Origin: JAUREX01 sp044356825
Lineage (GTDB): Bacteria; Pseudomonadota; Alphaproteobacteria; Rhodobacterales; Rhodobacteraceae
Length of the DNA stretch: 16,488 bases
Direction: 5' to 3'
NCBI GenBank assembly: GCA_044356825.1
Contig: JBIKVM010000050.1
Span: 1-16,488, forward strand
The notes below the pieces were generated by a model. The model was not told the origin of the DNA and did not search any database. It saw only the letters and a list, made by a program, of their open reading frames with translations. Below are positions 1 through 8,842 of this stretch, in pieces (within the stretch, counting starts at the first letter, position 1; each line of letters begins with the position of its first letter). Both the position numbers and the translations under genes were made by a program.

Positions 1-1
1 C

Positions 2-1459
2 GGCGCGATGGCCGAGGCGGGCCTTGTCATCGCCCCCGAGGGCGGCGGCGCGCCCTATGACCGCTTTCGTGGCCGCGTGATCTTTCCGATCCGCGACGCG
101 CGCGGCCGCTGCATCGGGCTCGGCGGTCGCGCGATGGATCCGGGCGCGCCAGCCAAATACCTCAACAGCCCCGAGACGCCCCTCTTCGACAAGGGACGCA
201 GCCTCTACAACATCGGGCCGGCGCGCACGGCCGCCGGCAAGGGCGCGCAGCTTGTCGTGGCCGAAGGCTACATGGATGTCATTGCCCTCTCCGAGGCGGG
301 CTTCGGCGCGACCGTCGCCCCCCTCGGCACCGCGGTGACCGAAGATCAGCTCCGCCTCATGTGGCAGGTCCACCCCGAGCCGGTGATCGCGCTCGACGGC
401 GATGCGGCGGGCATCCGGGCGGCGTTGCGTCTGGTCGATCTGGCCTTGCCCTTGCTCGAGTCCGGCTTCGGTCTCCGCTTTGCGCTCATCCCCGGCGGAA
501 TGGACCCCGATGATCTGATCCGCTCGGGCGGGCGGGCCGCGATGCAGCAAGTTCTTGACGCGGCACGGCCCATGATCGCGCTGATCTGGCAGCGCGAGAC
601 CGAAGGCCGCAGCTTCGACAGCCCGGAACGCCGTGCCACCCTCGACAAGCGGTTGCGCCAGATCCTGGCCGAGGTGCGCGACCCCATGCTACGCAGCCAC
701 TACGAGGCCGAAGTGCGCCGGCTTCGAGCGACGCTCTACGCGGCTCTGCCGGGGCCGGTGCGGCCTTGGCGCGGGCCGGGGCGGGGGCCGACCATGCGGG
801 CTGGCGGCGAACGCGCGCGCGCGGGGCGCGGTTTTGCGATGCAGCCCGATGCGGCGCTGCCCCTGCCCGCAACGCGCGCCTCGGCCCTTGCGGCGCCGGG
901 TGCCGAGAGCGCGACCGACGGCATGCGGATTGCCGTCGTCCTGGCGACGCTGGCCCTCCACCCCGGCCTCATCGGGGCGTTCCTCGGCGCCATCGAGACG
1001 CTCGACATCCCACTCGGCGATCACGCGCGCCTGCGAGATGCGCTGCTCGACTGGAGGGGCGAGGCCCAGATCCTAGATCCCGAGGCCGCTTGCCGCGCCT
1101 ATGGGCTCGAGGCCGGTGCGGTGCTGCGCGCCATCCTCGGATCGGCCCACGCGCGAATCACCCCCGCCCTGCGCCAACCGGGTGATTCGGAGCGAGCGCG
1201 CATGTGCGTTGCCGAAGACCTCGCCCGGCTGGCCGCCAGACGCAGCGCCGAAATCGAGATCGCAGAGGCGATGGCCGATGTGCTGCACGAGGCGGGTGAG
1301 GGCCTGACATGGCGGATCACGCGCGCGGCAGCCGCGCTCCGGCAGGCCGAAAGGCCCGATCCGGCCGATACGGGCGATCTTGGCGAGGACCGCGAGGCCC
1401 TTTCGGCCGGTCTCCAGCGCCTGATCGACACAGAGGTGTGGAAACGTCGCGGGCGCTGA
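2..1459 (+). CDS. dnaG: DNA primase DnaG, 5' end cut by window edge
   Basis: Makes the RNA primers used by DNA polymerase III at the replication fork, together with the DnaB helicase. The frame is open from the first bases, so the gene begins upstream. By comparison with E. coli DnaG, about 180 residues are missing, including the zinc-binding domain and part of the catalytic core. Seen here, counting from the Met codon at 8: the end of the core fold, then a TOPRIM domain with VVAEGYMD (Glu86 as acidic metal ligand) and ALDGDAAG (Asp130/Asp132, the DxD pair), followed by GGMDPDDLI. A low-complexity Arg/Gly/Pro linker lies around residues 245-275. The rest is an alpha-helical C-terminal domain that in this family contacts DnaB. 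It lies 73 bp upstream of rpoD on the same strand, the conserved dnaG-rpoD arrangement. Identity is secure; only the N-terminus cannot be judged. Confidence 0.95.
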   Translation, partial: GAMAEAGLVIAPEGGGAPYDRFRGRVIFPIRDARGRCIGLGGRAMDPGAPAKYLNSPETPLFDKGRSLYNIGPARTAAGKGAQLVVAEGYMDVIALSEAGFGATVAPLGTAVTEDQLRLMWQVHPEPVIALDGDAAGIRAALRLVDLALPLLESGFGLRFALIPGGMDPDDLIRSGGRAAMQQVLDAARPMIALIWQRETEGRSFDSPERRATLDKRLRQILAEVRDPMLRSHYEAEVRRLRATLYAALPGPVRPWRGPGRGPTMRAGGERARAGRGFAMQPDAALPLPATRASALAAPGAESATDGMRIAVVLATLALHPGLIGAFLGAIETLDIPLGDHARLRDALLDWRGEAQILDPEAACRAYGLEAGAVLRAILGSAHARITPALRQPGDSERARMCVAEDLARLAARRSAEIEIAEAMADVLHEAGEGLTWRITRAAAALRQAERPDPADTGDLGEDREALSAGLQRLIDTEVWKRRGR

Positions 1460-1473
1460 GGCTTCACCTTCCC

Positions 1474-1515
1474 GCGATTCGCGCTATGGAGTCGGATAGC
1501 GCGCGTGCGATTCGC
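1474..1515 (+). repeat. Hairpin inside a 9-bp direct repeat, dnaG-rpoD spacer
   Basis: In the 73-bp gap between dnaG and rpoD, an 8-bp inverted repeat, CGCGCTAT (1480-1487) and ATAGCGCG (1496-1503), can form a stem with an 8-base loop. The 9-mer GCGATTCGC occurs at 1474-1482 and again at 1507-1515, bracketing the stem. No T-run follows, so it does not look like an intrinsic terminator. The likely rpoD ribosome site, GAGGG at 1522-1526, lies just downstream. In E. coli the dnaG-rpoD spacer is an mRNA processing site; a similar role here is inference. Confidence 0.45.
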
Positions 1516-1532
1516 TCAACCGAGGGTTCGGA

Positions 1533-3524
<1,992 letters not shown>

Positions 3525-3546
3525 CGCCGGACCAGACAGATCAAAT

Positions 3547-3568
3547 CTGGGGGGCCGAAGCCCCCCAG
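3547..3568. terminator. Hairpin between convergent rpoD and ilvC
   Basis: A perfect 9-bp stem, CTGGGGGGC (3547-3555) with GCCCCCCAG (3560-3568), closed by the tetraloop CGAA. It sits 22 bp after the rpoD stop and 7 bp after the ilvC stop on the other strand, so it can serve both genes. Neither side has a good T-run: the minus strand reads ATTTGATCT after the stem. It may therefore terminate weakly or act as a 3'-end stabiliser. Confidence 0.6.
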
Positions 3569-3575
3569 CCCGATG

Positions 3576-4598
<1,023 letters not shown>

Positions 4599-4664
4599 GG
4601 TTCTTCTCCTTGCAGTCATGCGGCCCCGAACATAGGCAAGCACAGGCAAGATCGGGCGCAATGT

Positions 4665-4690
4665 TTGACATTTCGCGGCATTTCGTGAAA
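4665..4690. promoter_or_regulatory. Candidate promoter/operator between ilvC and lrp genes
   Basis: The 128-bp divergent gap between ilvC and the first Lrp gene contains TTGACA (4665-4670) on the plus strand, a possible -35 box, although no good -10 is visible at the right distance. Two copies of CATTTCG start 10 bp apart (4669 and 4679), one helical turn. The second leads into TTTCGTGAAA (4681-4690), which has short inverted arms. Repeats phased on the helix would suit an Lrp-type octamer, but this is inference from spacing only. Confidence 0.3.
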
Positions 4691-4726
4691 CGGTCATGCG
4701 CGGATCGGCTCCAAACCGGAACATTC

Positions 4727-5185
4727 ATGCAGATCGACGACACCGACCGGCGGATCCTGCGCCACCACCTCGCCGATCCCGAGATGGCGGGGGCGGAGCT
4801 TGCGCGGCGGGCGGGCGTCACCGCCGCCACCGCCTGGCGGCGGATCGAGCGGATGCGCGCGGCCGGCATCCTCGGCCCCGTCCGCGCCGTGATCGACTGG
4901 CGCGCGCTCGGCTGGGAGGTCGAGGTCTCCTTGCGCTTCACCCTCGACAAGACCCATCCGCGCGCCTTCGACGATTTCATCGCCGCCGCCCGCGAGGTGC
5001 CCGAGGTGACCTCGATCGAGACCTTCCTCGGCCGGGTCGATGTGCGCCTCACGGTGATTGCGCGCGACATGGCCCATTACGCGCAGGTCTATCGCGACCG
5101 CATCCTGCGGCTGCCGCACATCGCCGACACCGAGGCGCTGATGCTCGTCGCCACCATCCGCGACGAAGGCGCGTTGCCGCTGTGA
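4727..5185 (+). CDS. Lrp/AsnC-family transcriptional regulator, first of two
   Basis: Small DNA-binding regulator that usually senses amino acids. It has 152 residues, the family norm. The N-terminal winged HTH (about 3-60) begins IDDTDRRILRHHLADP and contains the recognition stretch VTAATAWRRIERMRAAGIL. The C-terminal RAM/AsnC ligand-binding domain (about 65-145) includes VPEVTSIETFLGRVDVRLTVIARD. The start at 4727 (MQIDDTD) fits family N-termini and has only a weak GGA upstream; longer starts back to 4610 would add an unrelated tail. Its TGA overlaps the GTG start of a second Lrp gene, so the two are translationally coupled. It is divergent from ilvC, which suggests control of branched-chain amino-acid synthesis or autoregulation. 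The effector cannot be read from sequence. Confidence 0.9.
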   Translation: MQIDDTDRRILRHHLADPEMAGAELARRAGVTAATAWRRIERMRAAGILGPVRAVIDWRALGWEVEVSLRFTLDKTHPRAFDDFIAAAREVPEVTSIETFLGRVDVRLTVIARDMAHYAQVYRDRILRLPHIADTEALMLVATIRDEGALPL

Positions 5186-5646
5186 TCGAGATCGACGCGA
5201 CCGACCGCGCCATCCTGCGCGCCATGGCCGAGGATGCGGGGCAGGGGGCGGGCGCGATCGGGCGGGCGCTCGGCCTGTCGCAACCGGCCGCCTGGCGGCG
5301 GATCCGCAGGCTCGAGGAGGCGGGCGTCATCGCCGGGCGCCGGGTCGTCGCCGACCGCGCGGCGCTGGGCTTCGGCGTCACCGTCTTTCTGGGCGTCAAG
5401 CTCGCGACCAAGGGGCGGCCGAGCCTCGAGGATTTCGAGCGCGCGGCGCAGGCCATCCCCGAGGTGCAGGTCGTGCAGCACGTCCTCGGCCTGTTCGACT
5501 ACCGTCTGCGGGTCGTGGCCCGCGACATCGCGGATTTCGAGCGCATCCTGCGCCGGCGCATCATGACGCTGCCGGGGGTGGGGCAGGTCGAGGCCAACGT
5601 GCTGCTGAGCGAGGAGGCCCGTCCGGGCCCCCTCGGGTTTGGTTGA
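5182..5646 (+). CDS. Lrp/AsnC-family transcriptional regulator, second of two
   Basis: A 154-residue paralogue of the preceding gene. The HTH (about 3-60) runs IDATDRAILRAMAEDAG to LSQPAAWRRIRRLEEAGVI, and the RAM domain (about 65-145) includes IPEVQVVQHVLGLFDYRLRVVARD. The start is the GTG at 5182, inside the GTGA overlap with the upstream stop codon; AAGG at 5166-5169 is somewhat far, so expression probably depends on translational coupling. The frame stays open back to 4696, but that part is only a shadow of the first gene. The two proteins share the same plan and several short motifs (AWRRI, VARD), suggesting an old tandem duplication and possible mixed oligomers. It converges on mtkB with just 6 bp between stop codons. 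Confidence 0.88.
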   Translation: MIEIDATDRAILRAMAEDAGQGAGAIGRALGLSQPAAWRRIRRLEEAGVIAGRRVVADRAALGFGVTVFLGVKLATKGRPSLEDFERAAQAIPEVQVVQHVLGLFDYRLRVVARDIADFERILRRRIMTLPGVGQVEANVLLSEEARPGPLGFG

Positions 5647-5652
5647 CGGCGC

Positions 5653-6549
5653 TCAGGCCGCGGCGCGGCCCGCGAGGACGCGCGCCATCGTCTCGCCCAT
5701 GGCCGAGGGCGTGGGCGAGATGGTGATGCCCGCGGCCGAGAGGATCTCGACCTTTTCCTGCGCGCTTTCGCCGAAGGCCGAGATGATCGCGCCCGCATGC
5801 CCCATCTTGCGCCCCTTGGGGGCCGAGAGGCCGGCGATATAGGCCACGACCGGCTTTTTCATCTTCGTGCGGACGTATTCGGCCGCCTCGGCCTCCTGCG
5901 GACCGCCGATCTCGCCGATCATCATCACCGCGTCGGTGCCCGGATCAGCCTCGAACAGCTCGAGGATGTCGCGGAAGGACGAGCCGTTGATCGGATCGCC
6001 CCCGATCCCGACCGAGGTGGAGACGCCGATGCCGAGATCGTTCATCTGGCTTGCGGCCTCATAGCCGAGCGTGCCCGAGCGGCCGACGATGCCGATGCGG
6101 CCGGGCTTGTAGATGTGGGGCGGCATGATGCCCATGAACGACTTGCCCGGCGAGATGACGCCCGCGCAGTTCGGCCCGATCAGCCGCATCTTGCGTTCGG
6201 CCGGATAGCGCTTGAGGAAGCGCTTGACGCGCATCATGTCCTGCGCGGGGATCCCGTCAGTGACGCAGACGGCGGTGCGGATGCCCGCGTCCGCGGCCTC
6301 CATGATCGCGTCGGCGGCGAAGGGCGGGGGCACGAAGACAAGGCTCGCCTCGGCGCCCGTGGCCTCGACGGCCTCGCGCACGGTGTTGAAGAGCGGCCGG
6401 TCGAGCAGCGTCTCGCCGCCCTTGCCGGGCGTCACCCCGCCCACGACGCGGGTGCCGTGACGGATCATGTCGGCGGCATGGAACTGGCCGATCCGGCCCG
6501 ACATGCCCTGCACGATGATGGGGGTCGTCTCGTCGATGAGGATGGTCAT
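5653..6549 (-). CDS. mtkB: Malate-CoA ligase (malate thiokinase), alpha subunit
   Basis: With MtkA, joins malate to CoA using ATP, giving malyl-CoA, ADP and phosphate; related to the succinyl-CoA synthetase alpha subunit. It has 298 residues. Seen: a CoA-binding N-terminal Rossmann domain (VVGGVTPGKGG, 35-45; FVPPPFAADAIMEAADAG), GPNCAGVISPGK (125-136), SRSGTLGYEAA-like GRSGTLGYEA (156-165), STSVGIGGDPINGSSF (177-192) and GRKMGHAGAIIS with the phospho-accepting His251. FVPPPFAADAIMEAADAG and IPAQDMMRVKR match my memory of Methylobacterium MtkB better than SucD. It is last in the mcl1-mtkA-mtkB operon, 12 bp after mtkA, with AAAGGGAA upstream of its ATG. Malate versus succinate specificity is inferred from likeness and neighbours. 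Confidence 0.88.
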   Translation of the reverse strand: MTILIDETTPIIVQGMSGRIGQFHAADMIRHGTRVVGGVTPGKGGETLLDRPLFNTVREAVEATGAEASLVFVPPPFAADAIMEAADAGIRTAVCVTDGIPAQDMMRVKRFLKRYPAERKMRLIGPNCAGVISPGKSFMGIMPPHIYKPGRIGIVGRSGTLGYEAASQMNDLGIGVSTSVGIGGDPINGSSFRDILELFEADPGTDAVMMIGEIGGPQEAEAAEYVRTKMKKPVVAYIAGLSAPKGRKMGHAGAIISAFGESAQEKVEILSAAGITISPTPSAMGETMARVLAGRAAA

Positions 6550-6561
6550 GGCGGTTCCCTT

Positions 6562-7734
6562 TCAGGCGGCGATGCGGTTGCGTGCCTCGACCGCCTTGGC
6601 GGCGGCATCGGCCAGCGTGTCGGCAGAGATGAGCGGCAGGCCCGAGGTGTCGACGATGCGCCGGCCTTCCTCGACGTTGGTGCCTGCCAGACGGACGACG
6701 ACGGGCAGCGTCAGGCCCAGTTCGCGATAGGCCTTGACGACCCCCTCGGCGACCCAGTCGCAGCGGTTGATGCCCGCGAAGATGTTGACGAGGACGACCA
6801 GCACGTTGCGGTCGGCCAGAACCGTGCGGAAGGCGCGCACGACGCGCTCGGGGCTCGCGCCCCCGCCGATGTCGAGGAAGTTCGCCGGCTCTCCACCCGC
6901 GAGCTTGATCATGTCCATCGACGCCATGGCGAGGCCCGCGCCGTTGATGATGCAGCCGATGTCGCCATCGAGCCCGACATAGGACAGGCCGTGGTCGCCC
7001 GCCGCACTCTCGCGCGGGTCCTCCTGGCTGCGGTCGCGCAACTCGGCGATCTCGGGCCGGCGGAACAGCGCGTTGGTGTCGAAGCTCATCTTGGCGTCGA
7101 GCGCCACGAGGTCGCCCTTGCCGGTGATGACGAGGGGGTTGATCTCGACCATCGTCGCGTCGAGGTCGCGATAGGCGCGGTAGCAGGCCCGCAGGATCGT
7201 GACCATCTGTGCGATCTGCCCGCCCCTGAGGCCGAGCGCGAACGCAAGCTCGCGCGCCTGATACTCCGCAAGGCCCACCGCGGGGTCGACGACCATGCGC
7301 CGCAGGCTCGCGGGGTCGCTGACGGCAAGATCCTCGATCTCCATCCCGCCATGCGCCGAGGCGACGATCATGATGCGCTCGGATTTGCGGTCGAGCACGA
7401 AGCCGAGATAGAGTTCCTGCGCGATGTCGGAGGCACTCTCGACCCAGATGCGATAGACGCCCTTGCCGTTCGCATCGGTCTGCTTGGTCACGAGCTGGCG
7501 GCCGAAGAGGGTTGCGGCGAAGTCGCGCACGTCCTCCTCGGTCCGGCAGAACTTCACCCCGCCGGCGGCACCCCGCCCGCCCGAATGGATCTGCGCCTTG
7601 ACGACCCAGCCCGATCCGCCGAGTTCGCGGGCGCGATAGCCCGCCTGCTCGGGGCTGTAGGCGAGCCCCCCGCGCGGCACCGGCACGCCGAAGCGCGAGA
7701 GGATTTCCTTGGCCTGATATTCGTGGATGTCCAT
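6562..7734 (-). CDS. mtkA: Malate-CoA ligase (malate thiokinase), beta subunit
   Basis: Nucleotide-binding subunit of the ATP-dependent enzyme that activates malate to malyl-CoA. It has 390 residues, the length of Methylobacterium MtkA as I recall it. An ATP-grasp domain fills the N-terminal half (MDIHEYQAKEIL; VVKAQIHSGGRGAAGGV; VEINPLVIT with Mg2+ ligands near Glu197 and Asn199; ALDAKMSFD with Asp213). The C-terminal ligase domain contains GGEPANFLDIGGGAS and NIFAGINRCDWVAEGVV (317-333). SucC normally has NIFGGIVRCD at this last site, whereas the AGINRCDW form is what I recall in MtkA. The start at 7734 has AGGAG nine bases upstream; the open frame to 7827 is an artefact of the upstream sequence. 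It follows mcl1 by 22 bp, and that lyase acts on malyl-CoA, which supports the substrate call. Confidence 0.9.
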   Translation of the reverse strand: MDIHEYQAKEILSRFGVPVPRGGLAYSPEQAGYRARELGGSGWVVKAQIHSGGRGAAGGVKFCRTEEDVRDFAATLFGRQLVTKQTDANGKGVYRIWVESASDIAQELYLGFVLDRKSERIMIVASAHGGMEIEDLAVSDPASLRRMVVDPAVGLAEYQARELAFALGLRGGQIAQMVTILRACYRAYRDLDATMVEINPLVITGKGDLVALDAKMSFDTNALFRRPEIAELRDRSQEDPRESAAGDHGLSYVGLDGDIGCIINGAGLAMASMDMIKLAGGEPANFLDIGGGASPERVVRAFRTVLADRNVLVVLVNIFAGINRCDWVAEGVVKAYRELGLTLPVVVRLAGTNVEEGRRIVDTSGLPLISADTLADAAAKAVEARNRIAA

Positions 7735-7756
7735 GATCTGCTCCTGCGCTGCGCGT

Positions 7757-8701
7757 TCAGTGGCTGCGGGCGGCGATGGCGTCGGCGAGGACAAGGACGT
7801 TGCGCGCCATCTTCTCGGAGGCCGCATCGATCATCTTGCCGTCGAGGGCGGCGGCGCCGCGCCCCTCGGCCTCGGCCTTGCGCAATTCCTCGATGATGCG
7901 GCGGGCGCGCGTCACTTCGGCTTCGGGCGGGCTGAAGACCTCGTTCGCGAGCGCGACCTGCGAGGGGTGGATGGCCCATTTGCCTTCGCAGCCAAGCGCG
8001 GCCGCGCGGCGGGCGCCGTCCTTGTAGCCCTCGGGGTCCGAGAAGTCGCCGAAGGGGCCGTCGATCGCGCGCAGGCCATAGGCGCGGCACGCCACCACCA
8101 TGCGCGAGATCGCCGCGTGCCACTGATCGCCCGGATAGTTGGGGTTGAGGCCGCCGATGTTGACCGTGCGCGCCCGCATCGAGGCAGCGTAATCCGCGAC
8201 CCCGAAATGCAGCGCCTCGAGCCGTCCGCCGAAGCGGGCGATGTCCTCGACATTGGCCATGCCGAGCGCGGTCTCGATCAGCGCCTCGAGGCCGACGCGC
8301 GTCGTCAGGCCCTTGCCCTGCTCGATCTGGTTGACCATCGCCTCGACCATGTAGAGGTCGGCCGGCACGCCCACCTTGGGCACGAGGAGCGTATGCACGC
8401 GCGAACCCGCCTGCTCCATCACGTCTACGACGTCGCGATACATGTAATGCGTGTCGAGCCCGTTGATCCGCACCGAGACGGTCTTGCCCTTCGCCGCCCA
8501 GTCGATGTCGTTGAGCGCCTGGATCGCGTTCTTGCGCGCCTGCTCCTTTTCGGGGGGCGCGACCGCGTCCTCGAGGTCGAGAAAGACGTAATCGGCGGGG
8601 CCGGTCGCGGCCTTGTCGATCATGGTCGGGTTCGAGGCGGGGACGGCGAGTTCCGAGCGCTGCAGGCGCTGGCGGCGGAGCGGGTGGAGGGTGTGGCTCA
8701 T
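7757..8701 (-). CDS. mcl1: L-malyl-CoA / beta-methylmalyl-CoA lyase
   Basis: Cleaves malyl-CoA to acetyl-CoA and glyoxylate, and in Rhodobacter relatives also beta-methylmalyl-CoA to propionyl-CoA and glyoxylate; Mg2+-dependent. It has 314 residues, close to Rhodobacter sphaeroides Mcl1. It belongs to the HpcH/HpaI-CitE TIM-barrel fold: N-terminal LRRQRLQRSELAVPASNP (8-25), VFLDLEDAVAPPEKEQAR (39-56), SVRINGLDTHYMYRD with catalytic Arg78, LEALIETALG with metal ligand Glu143, FGVADYAASM with Asp170, NPNYPGDQWH (186-195), and IHPSQVALANEVFSP near the C-terminus. The start at 8701 (MSHTLHPLRR) has AGGA upstream; an ATG at 8740 would add 13 atypical residues. It is the first gene of the mcl1-mtkA-mtkB operon, which together interconverts malate with acetyl-CoA and glyoxylate. 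Probably controlled by the divergent ScfR-type regulator. Confidence 0.95.
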   Translation of the reverse strand: MSHTLHPLRRQRLQRSELAVPASNPTMIDKAATGPADYVFLDLEDAVAPPEKEQARKNAIQALNDIDWAAKGKTVSVRINGLDTHYMYRDVVDVMEQAGSRVHTLLVPKVGVPADLYMVEAMVNQIEQGKGLTTRVGLEALIETALGMANVEDIARFGGRLEALHFGVADYAASMRARTVNIGGLNPNYPGDQWHAAISRMVVACRAYGLRAIDGPFGDFSDPEGYKDGARRAAALGCEGKWAIHPSQVALANEVFSPPEAEVTRARRIIEELRKAEAEGRGAAALDGKMIDAASEKMARNVLVLADAIAARSH

Positions 8702-8790
8702 GGCAAAATTCCTGTGGGGCGTGTAGGTGCGACATGACACCGCAGCACCAAAAGGAAAACTGAAACTGCGTTCTGCTGTGAATGCACGGA

Positions 8791-8829
8791 TTTACATTTA
8801 CGTAAAATTGTAATATTGTAATTTTGACA
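8791..8829. promoter_or_regulatory. AT-rich operator/promoter between mcl1 and scfR-type gene
   Basis: A strongly AT-rich stretch in an otherwise GC-rich window. It holds a perfect 10-bp palindrome TTTACGTAAA (8797-8806), directly followed by a tandem repeat of ATTGTAAT (8807-8814 and 8815-8822). On the plus strand, TTTACA (8791-8796) and TATTGT (8814-8819) are 17 bp apart and could be the -35 and -10 of the regulator gene, with the repeats inside the promoter. The layout suits binding by the adjacent RamB/ScfR-type protein, whose relatives bind short AT-flanked palindromes. Binding is inferred. Confidence 0.5.
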
Positions 8830-8842
8830 AGAGGGCGACAGC

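Noticed and set aside
1480..1503. Terminator between dnaG and rpoD
   Set aside because: No T-run after the stem, and the two genes form a conserved co-oriented pair.
5653..7734. Calling the ligase pair succinyl-CoA synthetase (sucC/sucD)
   Set aside because: The operon with malyl-CoA lyase, and motifs such as NIFAGINRCDWVAEGVV and IPAQDMMRVKR, favour malate-CoA ligase; SucCD normally sits with mdh and sucA. Enzyme assay would settle it.
5797..7896. A 699-codon plus-strand frame across mtkB and mtkA
   Set aside because: It spans two real genes and their spacer on the other strand, with a typical GC-shadow composition.
8824..8829. TTGACA as the -35 box of the regulator gene
   Set aside because: It is only 13 bases before the start codon, too close for a promoter reading into this gene; TTTACA at 8791 is a better candidate.
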